Assembly (NCBI RefSeq): GCF_017742235.1 | Contig: NZ_JAGHKQ010000001.1 | Span: 248,001-312,000 of the forward strand | Direction of reading: 5' to 3' | Length of the DNA stretch: 64,000 nucleotides | Source: Bacillus sp. 165 | GTDB taxonomy: Bacteria > Bacillota > Bacilli > Bacillales > Bacillaceae_G | Part shown: in pieces, positions 1 to 8,795 of the stretch | How positions within the stretch are numbered: the first letter of the stretch is position 1 | Layout: every line of letters begins with the position of its first letter | The notes under the pieces: model-generated | The model's input: the letters and a program-made list of their open reading frames with translations, nothing else | Database searches by the model: none | What the model was told of the DNA's origin: nothing | Position numbers and translations under genes: made by a program

Positions 1-423
1 AGAGATCCATGCCTTTCCCTCTCGTAACGCTTCTTCAAGCGGTACAATCTTTCGTAATCGACAACATTCATTTGGATTTGTTTTCCACAACTCTTCTCCA
101 TACTTTTTGCCTTGTTCATCTACACTTAAATTTGGCTTTTTCATTATAATTTGCAAATCAGGAAACCGTTGTTTTATCTTCTCAATAGTTTCATATGTTT
201 CTGGAAAATGGAGTCCCGTATCTAAAAACACTATTTTAGCGTTTGATTTCACCTGCTGAATAAAATGCAACAAAACGATGCCTTCAATACCAAAGCTGCA
301 AGCATAGACAATTTCATGTCCATAGTGCTCATACGCCCAGCGAAGCACTGACAGTGCTCCCTTCGTTTCATCATCTTTCTCAAATGAAAGAGAATATTGA
401 TCCCATGCAGTATAAGTGAGCAT
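1..423 (-). CDS. cysH: Phosphoadenylyl/adenylyl-sulfate reductase CysH, 5' part (runs off the window)
   Basis: This is the first 141 residues of an assimilatory (P)APS reductase, the thioredoxin-dependent step from activated sulfate to sulfite in the cytoplasm. The translation shows the PP-loop SFGIEG (about residues 43-48), DTGLHFPET (68-76), and [11 protein letters not shown] with the paired cysteines at 120-121. The CC pair is known from reductases that carry a 4Fe-4S cluster and can use APS. The ATG at 423 follows a GGGAGG ribosome-binding site. The gene is co-directional with yezD and lies downstream of a SAM-I riboswitch, so it is expected to be shut off when S-adenosylmethionine is plentiful. 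The C-terminal end is outside the window. Confidence 0.93.
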   Translation of the reverse strand, partial: MLTYTAWDQYSLSFEKDDETKGALSVLRWAYEHYGHEIVYACSFGIEGIVLLHFIQQVKSNAKIVFLDTGLHFPETYETIEKIKQRFPDLQIIMKKPNLSVDEQGKKYGEELWKTNPNECCRLRKIVPLEEALREGKAWIS

Positions 424-442
424 CGATTTTCCTCCCTGCTAT

Positions 443-481
443 ACAAAAAGGCGGTCTTAACCCCTTAGGTTAAAACCGCCT
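443..481 (-). terminator. Intrinsic terminator between yezD and cysH
   Basis: On the minus strand a 13-bp stem (450-462 with 468-480, one mismatch) is followed by a T run directly before the cysH ribosome-binding site. It lies inside the operon, so it may attenuate cysH relative to yezD. Confidence 0.75.
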
Positions 482-503
482 CTAGTCTCTCTAGTCAGCG
501 CTC

Positions 504-647
504 TTATTTTAAACGAACTTTTTCATTCTTTTCGAGCTGAATGATTTTCCCATCTTGAACAATCAAGGTAATAGATCCATACTTCATGTTACTCAGCATT
601 GCTTTTATCGTGCCTATTACTGCTTGCAGCTGTTCTTCTGTTACCAC
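504..647 (-). CDS. yezD: YezD family small protein (DUF2292)
   Basis: This is a 47-residue protein starting at a GTG behind AAAGGAGGGACTGAG. It is short and charged, with the pattern MLSNMKYGSITLIVQDGKI that matches my knowledge of the YezD/DUF2292 family, whose members lie at the head of sulfur-assimilation operons in Bacillus. No biochemical role is established for the family. Here it is the first gene after the SAM riboswitch and is followed by cysH, which supports both the assignment and a link to sulfur metabolism. It has no signal peptide or membrane segment. Confidence 0.8.
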   Translation of the reverse strand: MVTEEQLQAVIGTIKAMLSNMKYGSITLIVQDGKIIQLEKNEKVRLK

Positions 648-693
648 CTCAGTCCCTCCTTTTCTTAATGGAATGGTTCTTACAAATCATTGC

Positions 694-723
694 ACAAAAA
701 AATCTTTCCATTTCGAAAAGACT
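694..723 (-). terminator. Riboswitch-controlled terminator before yezD-cysH
   Basis: A 9-bp stem (701-709 pairing with 715-723, with G-T pairs) is followed on the minus strand by seven T residues. It sits just downstream of the SAM-I aptamer and is the expected expression platform of that switch. Confidence 0.8.
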
Positions 724-742
724 GTTGAGGTAACATATTTTA

Positions 743-848
743 CCTTATCTCTCAAAATGGTATACATTTTGCTGGAGTTAGCACCTTACTCTTCTAAGCA
801 GGTTGCCGGGCTTCTTAGGGCCAGATCCCTTTGCCTCTCTTGATAAGT
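743..848 (-). promoter_or_regulatory. SAM-I (S-box) riboswitch
   Basis: The minus strand carries the S-box core in order: CTTATCAAGAGAGGC, the GGGATCTGGCCC segment, AAGCCCGGCAACC, a GGTGCTAACTCC segment, and the closing GAGAGATAAG. These are the conserved elements of the SAM-I aptamer. It precedes a terminator and the yezD-cysH operon, so SAM binding should favour termination and lower sulfate assimilation. Confidence 0.95.
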
Positions 849-857
849 ATTAATTTT

Positions 858-885
858 ATTTTATCACAATTCCCAAAATTTACAA
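858..885 (-). promoter_or_regulatory. Probable sigma-A promoter of the yezD-cysH leader
   Basis: On the minus strand TTGTAA (885-880) and TAAAAT (863-858) are spaced by 16 bases, immediately upstream of the SAM riboswitch 5' end. The assignment rests on position and consensus only. Confidence 0.55.
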
Positions 886-1100
886 TCCTATTTTTCCGAT
901 ATGAATTATTTTTTTCAAAATCACAGCAGTATTGTTTCTTCAATACACTTCCTCTCTTTAACTACACTAGCCATTTACCCATCATTTCTTTGTTTTCAAG
1001 TAAAAATGCAATCAGTATGAAAAAATTCATAATTAGACGACACGGCAAGTCTACACTATCAATTTTATTCATCTTTACAGGTAATCTTGCAAAAAACAAA

Positions 1101-1133
1101 TAAAAAAGCTTCTGAACAATGTCAGAAGCTTCT
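1101..1133 (-). terminator. Terminator of lysA
   Basis: The inverted repeat AGCTTCTGA/TCAGAAGCT ends in a T run on the minus strand, directly after the lysA stop codon. Confidence 0.85.
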
Positions 1134-1139
1134 CTCTCT

Positions 1140-2456
1140 CTATACTAGCTCTTGTGTGCGAATACGATCCTTTTTTACCAAGTCCTCGTATGTTTCTCTT
1201 TCTACTACTAGCTGTGCGTCACCATCTTTTACAAACACAACCGCTGGGCGGCAAATACGGTTATAGTTGTTAGCCATCGAATAACCATATGCACCTGTAC
1301 AAGAAACTGCTAATAAATCCCAAGAAACTACTTTTGGTAAGGAAACATCCCAAAGCAGCATATCACCGCTTTCACAGCATTTTCCTGCAATCGATACTAT
1401 CTCTTCTTCACTTTCATTCGCACGATTTGCAAGCATAGCCTCATATTTCGCACCGTACAAAGCCGGACGAATATTATCTGTCATTCCTCCATCAACGGCT
1501 ACATACTTACGGATACCAGGAACCTCTTTAATGGATCCAACAGTATACAAAGTGGTTCCTGCATCTCCTACAATGCTTCGACCTGGTTCAATCCAAATTT
1601 CTGGCAGAGGATACTCACGTAAAGAAAATTGCTCACGCACTGTATTCGTCATATGTTTCACATACTCTCCAACTGGAAGGGGGGTATCACCTTCTGTGTA
1701 GCGAATACCGAAACCTCCTCCTAAGTTCAGAATACTCATTTCATATCCAGTTTCTGTACGAACTAAATCAAGAAATGCTGTTAATATCTCAACAGCGCGT
1801 ACAAAGCCGTCGGTCTCAAAAATCTGTGAGCCAATATGTGAATGCACACCTAGCACCTTGTAATATGGCTTCATTAACGCAATTTTCACTGCTTGCATCG
1901 CTTGACCGCTGGAAATCCCAAACCCAAACTTAGAATCGTCCTGACCAGTAGTTATATATTCGTGTGTGTGCGCTTCTACCCCCGGTGTCACACGAAGTAA
2001 AATATTTACGATGCACCCCTTTTCTCTCGCTAAATCGTGAAGAACTTCCAGTTCAAAGAAATTATCGACAACAAAGCATCCAATATTAGCTTCAAGTGCC
2101 ATCAACAGTTCTTTTTCCGTTTTATTGTTCCCGTGAAAATGAATACGTTCAGCCGGGAATCCTGCTTGTAATGCCGTATATAATTCGCCTCCTGATACTA
2201 CATCTAGAGACATATTTTCTTCTGCTGCTACCCGACACATTTCCATACATAAAAATGCTTTACTTGCATAAGCAACCTGATAAATAAAACCGCTTTCTTT
2301 AAATGCCTTATTAAAATCTCGGCATTTTTGACGAATCAATGTCTCATCATATACATAAAGCGGTGTTCCATATGTTTCTGCAAGCTTCGTTGTATCACAC
2401 CCGCCAATTTCTAAATGGCCTTTTTCATTCACTCTGCTCGTACCGTGTAAAAACAT
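1140..2456 (-). CDS. lysA: Diaminopimelate decarboxylase
   Basis: This is a 438-residue fold-type III PLP enzyme that decarboxylates meso-diaminopimelate to L-lysine, the last step of lysine synthesis. The PLP lysine is K66 in VAYASKAF. Also visible are HFHGNNK, the glycine-rich LNLGGGFG segment, the IEPGRSIVG phosphate loop, and the C-terminal CCESGDML and GAYGYSM motifs of the active site. The length is normal for the family. The ATG has a GGGGG ribosome-binding site. The gene is monocistronic, bounded by a terminator and by a lysine riboswitch with its own terminator upstream. Confidence 0.96.
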   Translation of the reverse strand: MFLHGTSRVNEKGHLEIGGCDTTKLAETYGTPLYVYDETLIRQKCRDFNKAFKESGFIYQVAYASKAFLCMEMCRVAAEENMSLDVVSGGELYTALQAGFPAERIHFHGNNKTEKELLMALEANIGCFVVDNFFELEVLHDLAREKGCIVNILLRVTPGVEAHTHEYITTGQDDSKFGFGISSGQAMQAVKIALMKPYYKVLGVHSHIGSQIFETDGFVRAVEILTAFLDLVRTETGYEMSILNLGGGFGIRYTEGDTPLPVGEYVKHMTNTVREQFSLREYPLPEIWIEPGRSIVGDAGTTLYTVGSIKEVPGIRKYVAVDGGMTDNIRPALYGAKYEAMLANRANESEEEIVSIAGKCCESGDMLLWDVSLPKVVSWDLLAVSCTGAYGYSMANNYNRICRPAVVFVKDGDAQLVVERETYEDLVKKDRIRTQELV

Positions 2457-2486
2457 TGTATTTCCCCCTTTTATATATCCAAGCTA

Positions 2487-2523
2487 AACAAAAAACGCGC
2501 GGAACCATGTTCACACGCGTTTC
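2487..2523 (-). terminator. Lysine-riboswitch terminator before lysA
   Basis: A GC-rich stem (AACGCGTG pairing with CGCGCGTT) is followed by six T residues on the minus strand, between the lysine aptamer and the lysA ribosome-binding site. Confidence 0.8.
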
Positions 2524-2577
2524 TTAACTGTTGTCAATACACTAACCGAAAGTTTAAGTATTTTTAGGATAAGAAAC

Positions 2578-2790
2578 CGCATCAACATCTCCAGATAGCT
2601 CCTCACAAGCTGCAAACTCGTGACAGTACTGTATTTATTCAATACAGTCCCAGCAAAAAGGGTTATGGCCTCCTTTTTACTTCGGCAGCAATTCCTTTCT
2701 CTTTACATTCGCCAACCCCATTAGGTCTCCTGTAAGCTACTCATAATCACTGCAACCTCTACTCTTTGAGATAACGATGAGGTATATTTA
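2578..2790 (-). promoter_or_regulatory. Lysine riboswitch (L-box)
   Basis: The minus strand has the L-box hallmarks AGAGTAGAGGTTGC, a GAAAGG...GCCGAAG segment, a GGAGGCC segment, and TTTTGCTGGGACTG in the right order over about 200 bases, followed by a terminator and lysA. High lysine should terminate transcription before lysA. The outer boundaries are approximate. Confidence 0.88.
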
Positions 2791-2879
2791 TTTTCTATTG
2801 AATCATGTTGATTAACACGATAACAGATACAAGACAGCTTTGTCAAACGGTTTTTATAGAAGCTAAGCAACCCGCATTC

Positions 2880-3275
2880 TTATTCAGGCTTGCGACAATT
2901 GACTTTTGTGTTATCAGGTAAATGAACTACTTTTATCGTTTGAACCTCCCATTCTCCTTCTTTATTGCTAAAAGTAATTAATACTTTATCAAACGGAGGT
3001 TTAGGTGGTTCGTACTCTTTTCCCTCATATTTGGTTATCTCTATCGTTGCAGCAAAAAGATATGTACCACTATACACTTTCTTCATACTTACGATTGTAG
3101 GACAATCATATTTTTTCTGCATCCCATAATACTGTTGTACAGCCTCATTTATTTTCGGAAATAAAACAGAATAAAAAGCATCCTCTAACATTGTAAATGA
3201 AGGTTCCGCTTGCACTGCAAAAGGTGCCATAGTTAGAATAAACGACATTATCAAGACACTAATAATTCGTTTCAA
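2880..3275 (-). CDS. Secreted DUF3888-type protein
   Basis: This is an exported protein of about 131 residues and unknown function. I chose the TTG at 3275 because AAAGGAGAAGGGG lies just upstream; an in-frame start further upstream lacks a good site. The N-terminus (LKRIISVLIMSFILT...AVQA) is a signal peptide with an AxA-like cleavage site. The mature part has LEDAFYSVLFPKINEAVQQYYG and ends in a VQTIKVVHL strand, a layout I associate with the DUF3888 family of Bacillus. It stands alone on the minus strand. The family assignment is by memory of the pattern. Confidence 0.7.
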   Translation of the reverse strand: MKRIISVLIMSFILTMAPFAVQAEPSFTMLEDAFYSVLFPKINEAVQQYYGMQKKYDCPTIVSMKKVYSGTYLFAATIEITKYEGKEYEPPKPPFDKVLITFSNKEGEWEVQTIKVVHLPDNTKVNCRKPE

Positions 3276-3686
3276 TACCCCTTCTCCTTTCTCCTCACAT
3301 GAAGATAGTATTTCCAAAAGCAAAAAAACTATAGTAAGCTTCTTGAGAATTACTTTTTCAATTGAATCCTCTACATGTAAGACTTTCTTTCTCTACCACT
3401 GAATATCTGTTCATTGGGCTTTTATAGATTATTTTCCTCTACTACATATTCTTGAAACACCGCGTTAATGGAGTAGCAAAATATTACGGTCCCCTAAAAA
3501 AGTGTGAATCCTCTGTTTTTAGAAGAGTTTTCTCATGTTTACTATAGAAACCTTGCCCATTTTCTTCTATTATTGTAATTGAGCACAGTTATGATGAGAT
3601 TGTTTCACTTTGTATCGAAAAAATCTCTTTTAAAAATACATATAGATACAAGACACGCATTCCTATTTTTAAAAGGAGAGAGAGAA
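3276..3686. other. Intergenic region between divergent genes
   Basis: About 410 bases separate the DUF3888 gene (minus) from the LTA synthase gene (plus). The region is AT-rich and must hold both promoters. I see no convincing gene or conserved RNA in it. Confidence 0.5.
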
Positions 3687-5570
3687 ATGAAAGCAATGTT
3701 TCCCAAGCTGCGATTTGCACTGTTAGCAGCAACTTTACTTTGGATTAAAACATACATTATTTACAAACTGGTATTTGACATAAAGACAGCGAATGCTATG
3801 CAAGAGTTTATATTATGTATAAATCCGTTAAGCTCTTTATTATTATTTATAGGATTAGCATTATTTGCTGATAAAAAGCGTAATCGGCTCATTCTATTAA
3901 TAAGCTTTTTACTGTCTGTTCTCTTATTGGCAAATGCCATTTTTTATGGCTTCTTTAATGACTTTATGACTCTTCCCGTCTTATTTCAAACGAATAATAT
4001 CCCAGATCTAGGAACGAGTATCCAAGAGCTTATTACATACAAAATATTGCTTATGTTTGGTGATGTTCTCATTTTATGGTTTATCAATCGTTTATTTCCT
4101 AATTTCGGACATAAAGAAAAACTGAATCGCAACGAAAAATCGGCCTTTTTCTTAACTGTGACCAGTATTTTTATTATAAATTTAGTATTAGCTGAAACGC
4201 AGCATCCTCAACTTCTTTCTAGATCTTTTGATCGAAAGACTATCGTAAAAAACCTAGGACTTTATAATTATCAAATCTATGATATTGCCCTGCAATCGAG
4301 ATCTTCGGCTCAACATGCCTTTGCAAGCAGCAACGAGTTCGCAGAAATTGAAAACTATGCAACTACAAAAGAGAAAGAGCCAAATAAAGCATTGTTTGGA
4401 ATTGCAAAAAATAAAAATGTGATTATCATTTCTATGGAATCGACACAAAGCTTCGCTATCGGCAATAAAGTAAACGGAAAAGAAGTAACTCCCTTTTTAA
4501 ATGAATTTATAAAAGAAAGCTATTCATTTACTAACTTCTATCACCAAACAGGACAAGGAAAAACATCAGACGCCGAATTTATTATTGAAAATTCCTTATA
4601 TCCACTCGATCGTGGCTCTGTTTTCTTTACTCACTATGCCAATGAATTTACAGCTACACCGGAAATCTTAAAAGATTATGGTTATTACTCAGCTGTGTTT
4701 CATTCAAACAACAAAAGTTTTTGGAATCGTGATCTAATGTACCCTTCTCTAGGCTATAGTCGATATTTTAATCAAAATGATTATATAGGGACACAACAAA
4801 ACTCTGTTGGTTGGGGTCTGAAGGATAAAGAATTTTTCGAACAGTCCATTCCAAAGCTAAAAGCTTTGCCACAGCCATTTTACACGAAATTTATCACGTT
4901 AACGAATCACTTTCCATTTATTTTAGATGAAAAGGATCGTTTAATTGATGAGTACAATTCAGAAAGTGAGATTTTAAATCGCTATTTTCCAACCGTACGT
5001 TACACTGACGAAGCAATAAAATATTTTGTCAAACGTTTAAAAGAAGAAGGGCTATACGATAATACCATTATTGTTATATACGGAGATCATTATGGTATTT
5101 CAGAAAATCATAATGCGGCACTTGCGCAATTTCTTGGCAAAGATCAAATTACACCTTATGACAGCATGCAACTGCAGCGTGTTCCGCTTATTATTCACAT
5201 TCCAGGTCAAAAGGGCGGCACCATTTCAAAGATTGCCGGGCAAATAGACGTAAAACCTACTCTTCTCCATTTGCTAGGAGTTTCTACAAATAAAACAGTT
5301 GAATTTGGAACAGATTTATTTACAGAGGAAGCTAATCCAATTGTAGTAATGCGCGATGGAAGTTTTGTAACTAATCGTTATGTATTTACAAAGAATATAT
5401 GTTATTCAAAAGAGACAAAAGAGCCTATCGAAGCAGCATACTGTACTCCATATGCAGAAAAGGCAAAGGCTGAACTGCAATACTCTGATAAAATTATTTA
5501 TGGGGACTTACTTCGATTTGACCAGAGCAACCAACACAACAGCAGGGCAATGACAACTGCATTCGAATAA
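3687..5570 (+). CDS. Lipoteichoic acid synthase family protein (LtaS type)
   Basis: This is a 627-residue polytopic enzyme with an extracellular sulfatase-like domain that polymerises glycerol phosphate from phosphatidylglycerol onto a lipid anchor. About five N-terminal membrane segments (residues 1-200) precede the catalytic domain. Key residues match LtaS: E251 in SMEST, the nucleophile T293 in GQGKTSD, and D467-H468 in YGDHYGIS. The ATG at 3687 follows AAAAGGAGAGAG; the 36 residues in frame upstream are not needed. Bacillus has several paralogues (LtaS, YfnI, YqgS, YvgJ), and I cannot tell which this is, or whether it is a primase. Confidence 0.92.
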   Translation: MKAMFPKLRFALLAATLLWIKTYIIYKLVFDIKTANAMQEFILCINPLSSLLLFIGLALFADKKRNRLILLISFLLSVLLLANAIFYGFFNDFMTLPVLFQTNNIPDLGTSIQELITYKILLMFGDVLILWFINRLFPNFGHKEKLNRNEKSAFFLTVTSIFIINLVLAETQHPQLLSRSFDRKTIVKNLGLYNYQIYDIALQSRSSAQHAFASSNEFAEIENYATTKEKEPNKALFGIAKNKNVIIISMESTQSFAIGNKVNGKEVTPFLNEFIKESYSFTNFYHQTGQGKTSDAEFIIENSLYPLDRGSVFFTHYANEFTATPEILKDYGYYSAVFHSNNKSFWNRDLMYPSLGYSRYFNQNDYIGTQQNSVGWGLKDKEFFEQSIPKLKALPQPFYTKFITLTNHFPFILDEKDRLIDEYNSESEILNRYFPTVRYTDEAIKYFVKRLKEEGLYDNTIIVIYGDHYGISENHNAALAQFLGKDQITPYDSMQLQRVPLIIHIPGQKGGTISKIAGQIDVKPTLLHLLGVSTNKTVEFGTDLFTEEANPIVVMRDGSFVTNRYVFTKNICYSKETKEPIEAAYCTPYAEKAKAELQYSDKIIYGDLLRFDQSNQHNSRAMTTAFE

Positions 5571-5571
5571 A

Positions 5572-5601
5572 ACAAGGGTGTGCCTAAGGCACACCCTTGT
5601 T
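5572..5601. terminator. Bidirectional terminator
   Basis: A perfect 13-bp inverted repeat (ACAAGGGTGTGCC with GGCACACCCTTGT, three-base loop) lies between convergent genes. T-tracts on either side are short. Confidence 0.7.
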
Positions 5602-6512
5602 CATGCATATACTTTTAAAAATTTATCAATCGCATTTTCATATTCTTCCTGATTTTCTACATAAGACAAAGCATGCAAGCCTCTTTCTGCAAGGTATAGC
5701 TGTTTTGGCCCTTTCTTTTCTTCATACAGCTGCTCTGTCATTTTATAAGTTATATAATCATCCGGCTTACTATGGATAAATAAAATCGGATTATGAATAT
5801 TTCTAATGCTTTTAATTGGTGACACATCTTTTATACTGTAGCCATCACGCAGCTTAAGCACCATATCGGCAATCGGTAAAATGGGCCACTTTGGCAAGTG
5901 AAATTCCACTTTCAAACGCGATGCCAACTGCTCATAAAAGTCTGAATATGGACAATCTGCAATATAAAAGCTTGCTCCATCCTCTACTGTTCCCGCATAC
6001 TCCAATAAAGTAGCTGCTCCCATAGACTCCCCGTGTATTCCAAGAATGATATCCGCTCCAAACCGGGATTTCATCCAATCTACAACTGCTTTTAGATCAT
6101 ACTTTTCGTAATAACCGAAGCTCGTTGTTTTTCCTCCAGTAAGCCCATGACGACGGTGATCATATATTAGAACATTAAAACCACGCTTCAAAAAAAGATT
6201 CCCGTATTTAACCGAGTTCACTTTATTAACCGTAACTCCATGAGAAATAATTATATACTTATCCGCATTTATCCCTGTAAAATAATATCCGTGTATTTTA
6301 TAACCAAACCCGGAGTCAATCCAAACCTCTTCCTTCTCAGCCGCTTCAAATTCCTTTGGATGAAATAGCTTTCTGTTCAACTCATTCTTAATAATTTCTT
6401 CTTCTGTTTTCTTTTTTATATACATAATTTTATTTGTAAAAAACATACCTACTCCAACCAATGCCGCTAGAACAGTACCGATCCCGGTCAATATTTTTAA
6501 AATATTTTTCAT
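5601..6512 (-). CDS. Membrane-anchored alpha/beta hydrolase (YqkD-like)
   Basis: This 303-residue hydrolase has one N-terminal membrane segment (KILTGIGTVLAALVGVGMFF). The nucleophile lies in GIHGESMGA, the acid in HSKPDDYI, and the histidine in ERGLHALSY, the usual Ser-Asp-His triad. HGVTVNK provides the oxyanion region. The length and N-terminal anchor resemble B. subtilis YqkD. The substrate is unknown; serine aminopeptidase (S33)-type or esterase activity is likely. The ATG at 6512 follows TTGGGGGATGCATC. It is convergent with the LTA synthase gene. Confidence 0.85.
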   Translation of the reverse strand: MKNILKILTGIGTVLAALVGVGMFFTNKIMYIKKKTEEEIIKNELNRKLFHPKEFEAAEKEEVWIDSGFGYKIHGYYFTGINADKYIIISHGVTVNKVNSVKYGNLFLKRGFNVLIYDHRRHGLTGGKTTSFGYYEKYDLKAVVDWMKSRFGADIILGIHGESMGAATLLEYAGTVEDGASFYIADCPYSDFYEQLASRLKVEFHLPKWPILPIADMVLKLRDGYSIKDVSPIKSIRNIHNPILFIHSKPDDYITYKMTEQLYEEKKGPKQLYLAERGLHALSYVENQEEYENAIDKFLKVYA

Positions 6513-6718
6513 GATGCATCCCCCAAGCTGATTATAAAATGAACCTCCGGTTAATGCAGAATACACTAAGCTAACAAGAAAAACAGTGTACATATTTTAG
6601 CACATTTAAAGATGCTTTATTACCAATTTATTCATATTAAATATATATAATTATAACAAAACTTGTTTGTAAAATAGGCAAAATGTAGTAAACTAAAGAA
6701 AATTATGAAAGAAAGCAA

Positions 6719-7429
6719 GTGATAAATTTGTACAGAGCAGCTATACCAAACCTATTTACACTCGGTAATTTATACAGCGGCTTTTTATCTATTGGCTATG
6801 CATCACTCGGTTACCACAAATCTGCTGCAATTCTAGTGTTAATCGGCATGATGCTTGACAGTTTAGACGGACGAATCGCCCGGCTGTTAGGGGTGGATTC
6901 TCAACTCGGAAAAGAGTTAGATTCATTAGCGGATGTAGTAACCTTTGGCGCAGCCCCAGCTTTATTAATGTACTATACGTCGTTTTCACCATATGGAATA
7001 GTAGGATTGTACATAGCGGCTTTATTCCCTTTATTTGGAGCATATCGACTTGCAAGATTCAATGTGACACCAGCCTCAACCTCACTTAAATATTTTACTG
7101 GTGTACCGATTACTGCAGCCGGAGGCCTTGTAGCATTTCTGACATTATTTTCTCATATCATCCCAAATATCGTACTTGTCACAGTATTTGTAGTTTTTTC
7201 CTTTTTGATGGTAAGCCGCATTAAAATCCCAAGTTTAAAAGACGTTCCTCTTCCAAAGTATAGTATCATTGTCACTCTATTTTTAGCAGGTATTATATAT
7301 ACAATGTATAAAACGAATTATGCTAGATTTTCTATCTTTTTATTTATTGCCATCCCTTTATACATTCTTTACATGCTGTCTCAATTTTTACGAAAGCGTC
7401 ATTTTAATAAAGATGCTTCAGAAGACTAG
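6719..7429 (+). CDS. pssA: CDP-diacylglycerol-serine O-phosphatidyltransferase
   Basis: This 236-residue integral membrane enzyme makes phosphatidylserine from CDP-diacylglycerol and serine, the first step to phosphatidylethanolamine. The CDP-alcohol phosphotransferase signature DG(x)2AR(x)8-9G(x)3D(x)3D is complete: D47, D50-G51, R55, G64, D68, D72. Hydrophobic segments follow to the C-terminus, with a basic tail. The start is uncertain: GTG at 6719 and TTG at 6728 are both possible and neither has a strong ribosome-binding site. In B. subtilis the gene is next to psd; no psd is seen here. Confidence 0.93.
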   Translation: MINLYRAAIPNLFTLGNLYSGFLSIGYASLGYHKSAAILVLIGMMLDSLDGRIARLLGVDSQLGKELDSLADVVTFGAAPALLMYYTSFSPYGIVGLYIAALFPLFGAYRLARFNVTPASTSLKYFTGVPITAAGGLVAFLTLFSHIIPNIVLVTVFVVFSFLMVSRIKIPSLKDVPLPKYSIIVTLFLAGIIYTMYKTNYARFSIFLFIAIPLYILYMLSQFLRKRHFNKDASED

Positions 7430-7434
7430 CATAT

Positions 7435-7470
7435 AAAAAGCTCAATGTTTCGTAAAACATTGAGCTTTTT
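7435..7470. terminator. Bidirectional terminator
   Basis: The repeat AAAAAGCTCAATGTTT/AAACATTGAGCTTTTT gives T runs on both strands and serves the convergent pssA and dehydrogenase genes. Confidence 0.9.
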
Positions 7471-7471
7471 A

Positions 7472-8449
7472 TCATATTGTAACAGCTTGCTTCGTACGAT
7501 TTACAGGGTTCAGCGGTTCGTTTCCTTCTAAGACGCTAATAATATTCTTCGCTGCCATTTTAGCCATTGCATTTCTAGTTTCGATAGTAGCATTTCCTAT
7601 ATGAGGGGTAAGGACTACATTTTTCAATGCTTTCAGTTCATCTCCTATGTTAGGCTCAAATTCAAATACATCAAGTGCAGCCCCTTCGATATATCCATTT
7701 TTTAAAGCAGTCACTAATGCCTTCTCCTCTACAATAGGCCCCCGTGCAGCATTAATCAGATAAGCTGTCGATTTCATTTCTTTTAGCTTTTCTAAATCGA
7801 TTAAGTGGTGTAATGATGGATTATAGGAACATGTAATCATAACAAAATCAGAGGTCTGTAATAGCGCATCAAGCGTTACATAAACAGCACCTAACTTTCC
7901 TTCTATATCTGTGTCTTTGCGGTTTGGCCCTGAGTATACAATATTCATGCCAAATGCTTGGGCACGTCTTGCTACTGCTTGTCCAATCTCGCCAAGGCCA
8001 ATAATCCCCAATGTCTTGCCGTATACTTCACGTCCCAAAAAGAACAAAGGTGCCCACCCCTTAAATCCCTCATTACGGCAAAGTTCATCTCCCTCAGGAA
8101 TTCTGCGGGCTGCAGCTAATAAAATAGCAAATGCAAGCTCTGCAGTAGCTTCCGTCGATACATGCGGTGTATTTGTCACTGGGATGTTTCGTTCTTGTGC
8201 ATACATAAAATCAATATTATCAAAACCAGCGCCATAATTTGCAATAATCTTTAAGCGCGGAGCACAGTCAATGATTTCTTTTGTCACTTTTGTAGAAAGC
8301 AGACTTAATAAAGCATCTTTATCTTGTATTTTTTCCTTCAGCTCTGTCTCACTGATTAATTCTTCACCTTCATATATTTCCACATCATGCCCTTCTAATA
8401 GATGAAGTCCACAATCTGGGATTTTACCTGCTACAAATATCTTACTCAT
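7472..8449 (-). CDS. D-2-hydroxyacid dehydrogenase (NAD-dependent)
   Basis: This cytosolic oxidoreductase of about 325 residues belongs to the D-isomer-specific 2-hydroxyacid dehydrogenase family. The NAD-binding GIIGLGEIG lies mid-protein, the substrate-binding arginine is in NAARGPIV, and the catalytic histidine is in LTPHIGNAT. It resembles glyoxylate/hydroxypyruvate or gluconate 2-dehydrogenases, and the true substrate cannot be read from the sequence. Two starts compete: GTG at 8461, too close to GAGAGG, and ATG at 8449, rather far from it; I chose the ATG because it starts MSKIFVAG. Monocistronic. Confidence 0.88.
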   Translation of the reverse strand: MSKIFVAGKIPDCGLHLLEGHDVEIYEGEELISETELKEKIQDKDALLSLLSTKVTKEIIDCAPRLKIIANYGAGFDNIDFMYAQERNIPVTNTPHVSTEATAELAFAILLAAARRIPEGDELCRNEGFKGWAPLFFLGREVYGKTLGIIGLGEIGQAVARRAQAFGMNIVYSGPNRKDTDIEGKLGAVYVTLDALLQTSDFVMITCSYNPSLHHLIDLEKLKEMKSTAYLINAARGPIVEEKALVTALKNGYIEGAALDVFEFEPNIGDELKALKNVVLTPHIGNATIETRNAMAKMAAKNIISVLEGNEPLNPVNRTKQAVTI

Positions 8450-8578
8450 ATAGATACACACGTTCCTCTCTACTTGTATTCCCTTTCACATTCAGTTTAC
8501 AAATTGAGATACAAAATTTCAAACCATTTCACTCATCCTCACACAATACAATACGTGAAATTATTCATTTGATTATAA

Positions 8579-8602
8579 AAAACTCCCCTTACAGGGAGTT
8601 TT
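8579..8602 (-). terminator. Terminator of the DUF4025 gene
   Basis: AAAACTCCC/GGGAGTTTT with a small loop and T run on the minus strand lies right at the end of the gene. Confidence 0.8.
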
Positions 8603-8795
8603 AAGCTTGTGAAGATGATTGTGCTTTACGTACATACGAATCAATTGTTCCTTCCGCATACAAGTCACTTATTTGTTCTCGTGTAATGCTGTGCTCATCT
8701 CCTTCAGTTGTAAATTGATTAGCTTTGCTGTTTTCTGCTTCATTATAAAAATTCCCTAGTGTGCCTTGGTCATTATATACTTCTCTATTATCCAT
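8601..8795 (-). CDS. DUF4025 small protein (YozQ-like)
   Basis: This is a 64-residue hydrophilic, acidic protein without a signal peptide. The C-terminal stretch ITREQISDLYAEGTIDSY matches the conserved core I know for DUF4025 (B. subtilis YozQ relatives). The ATG follows AAGGAGGTCAAAGC. The function is unknown. Such short soluble proteins in Bacillus are often made during sporulation or stress, which is only an inference here. Confidence 0.75.
   Translation of the reverse strand: MDNREVYNDQGTLGNFYNEAENSKANQFTTEGDEHSITREQISDLYAEGTIDSYVRKAQSSSQA

Noticed and set aside
831-1103. 90-codon frame on the plus strand beginning MPLLISINFILSQ
   Set aside because: It overlaps the SAM riboswitch and its promoter, has no ribosome-binding site, and its AT-rich composition gives a chance Phe/Ile/Leu-rich peptide.
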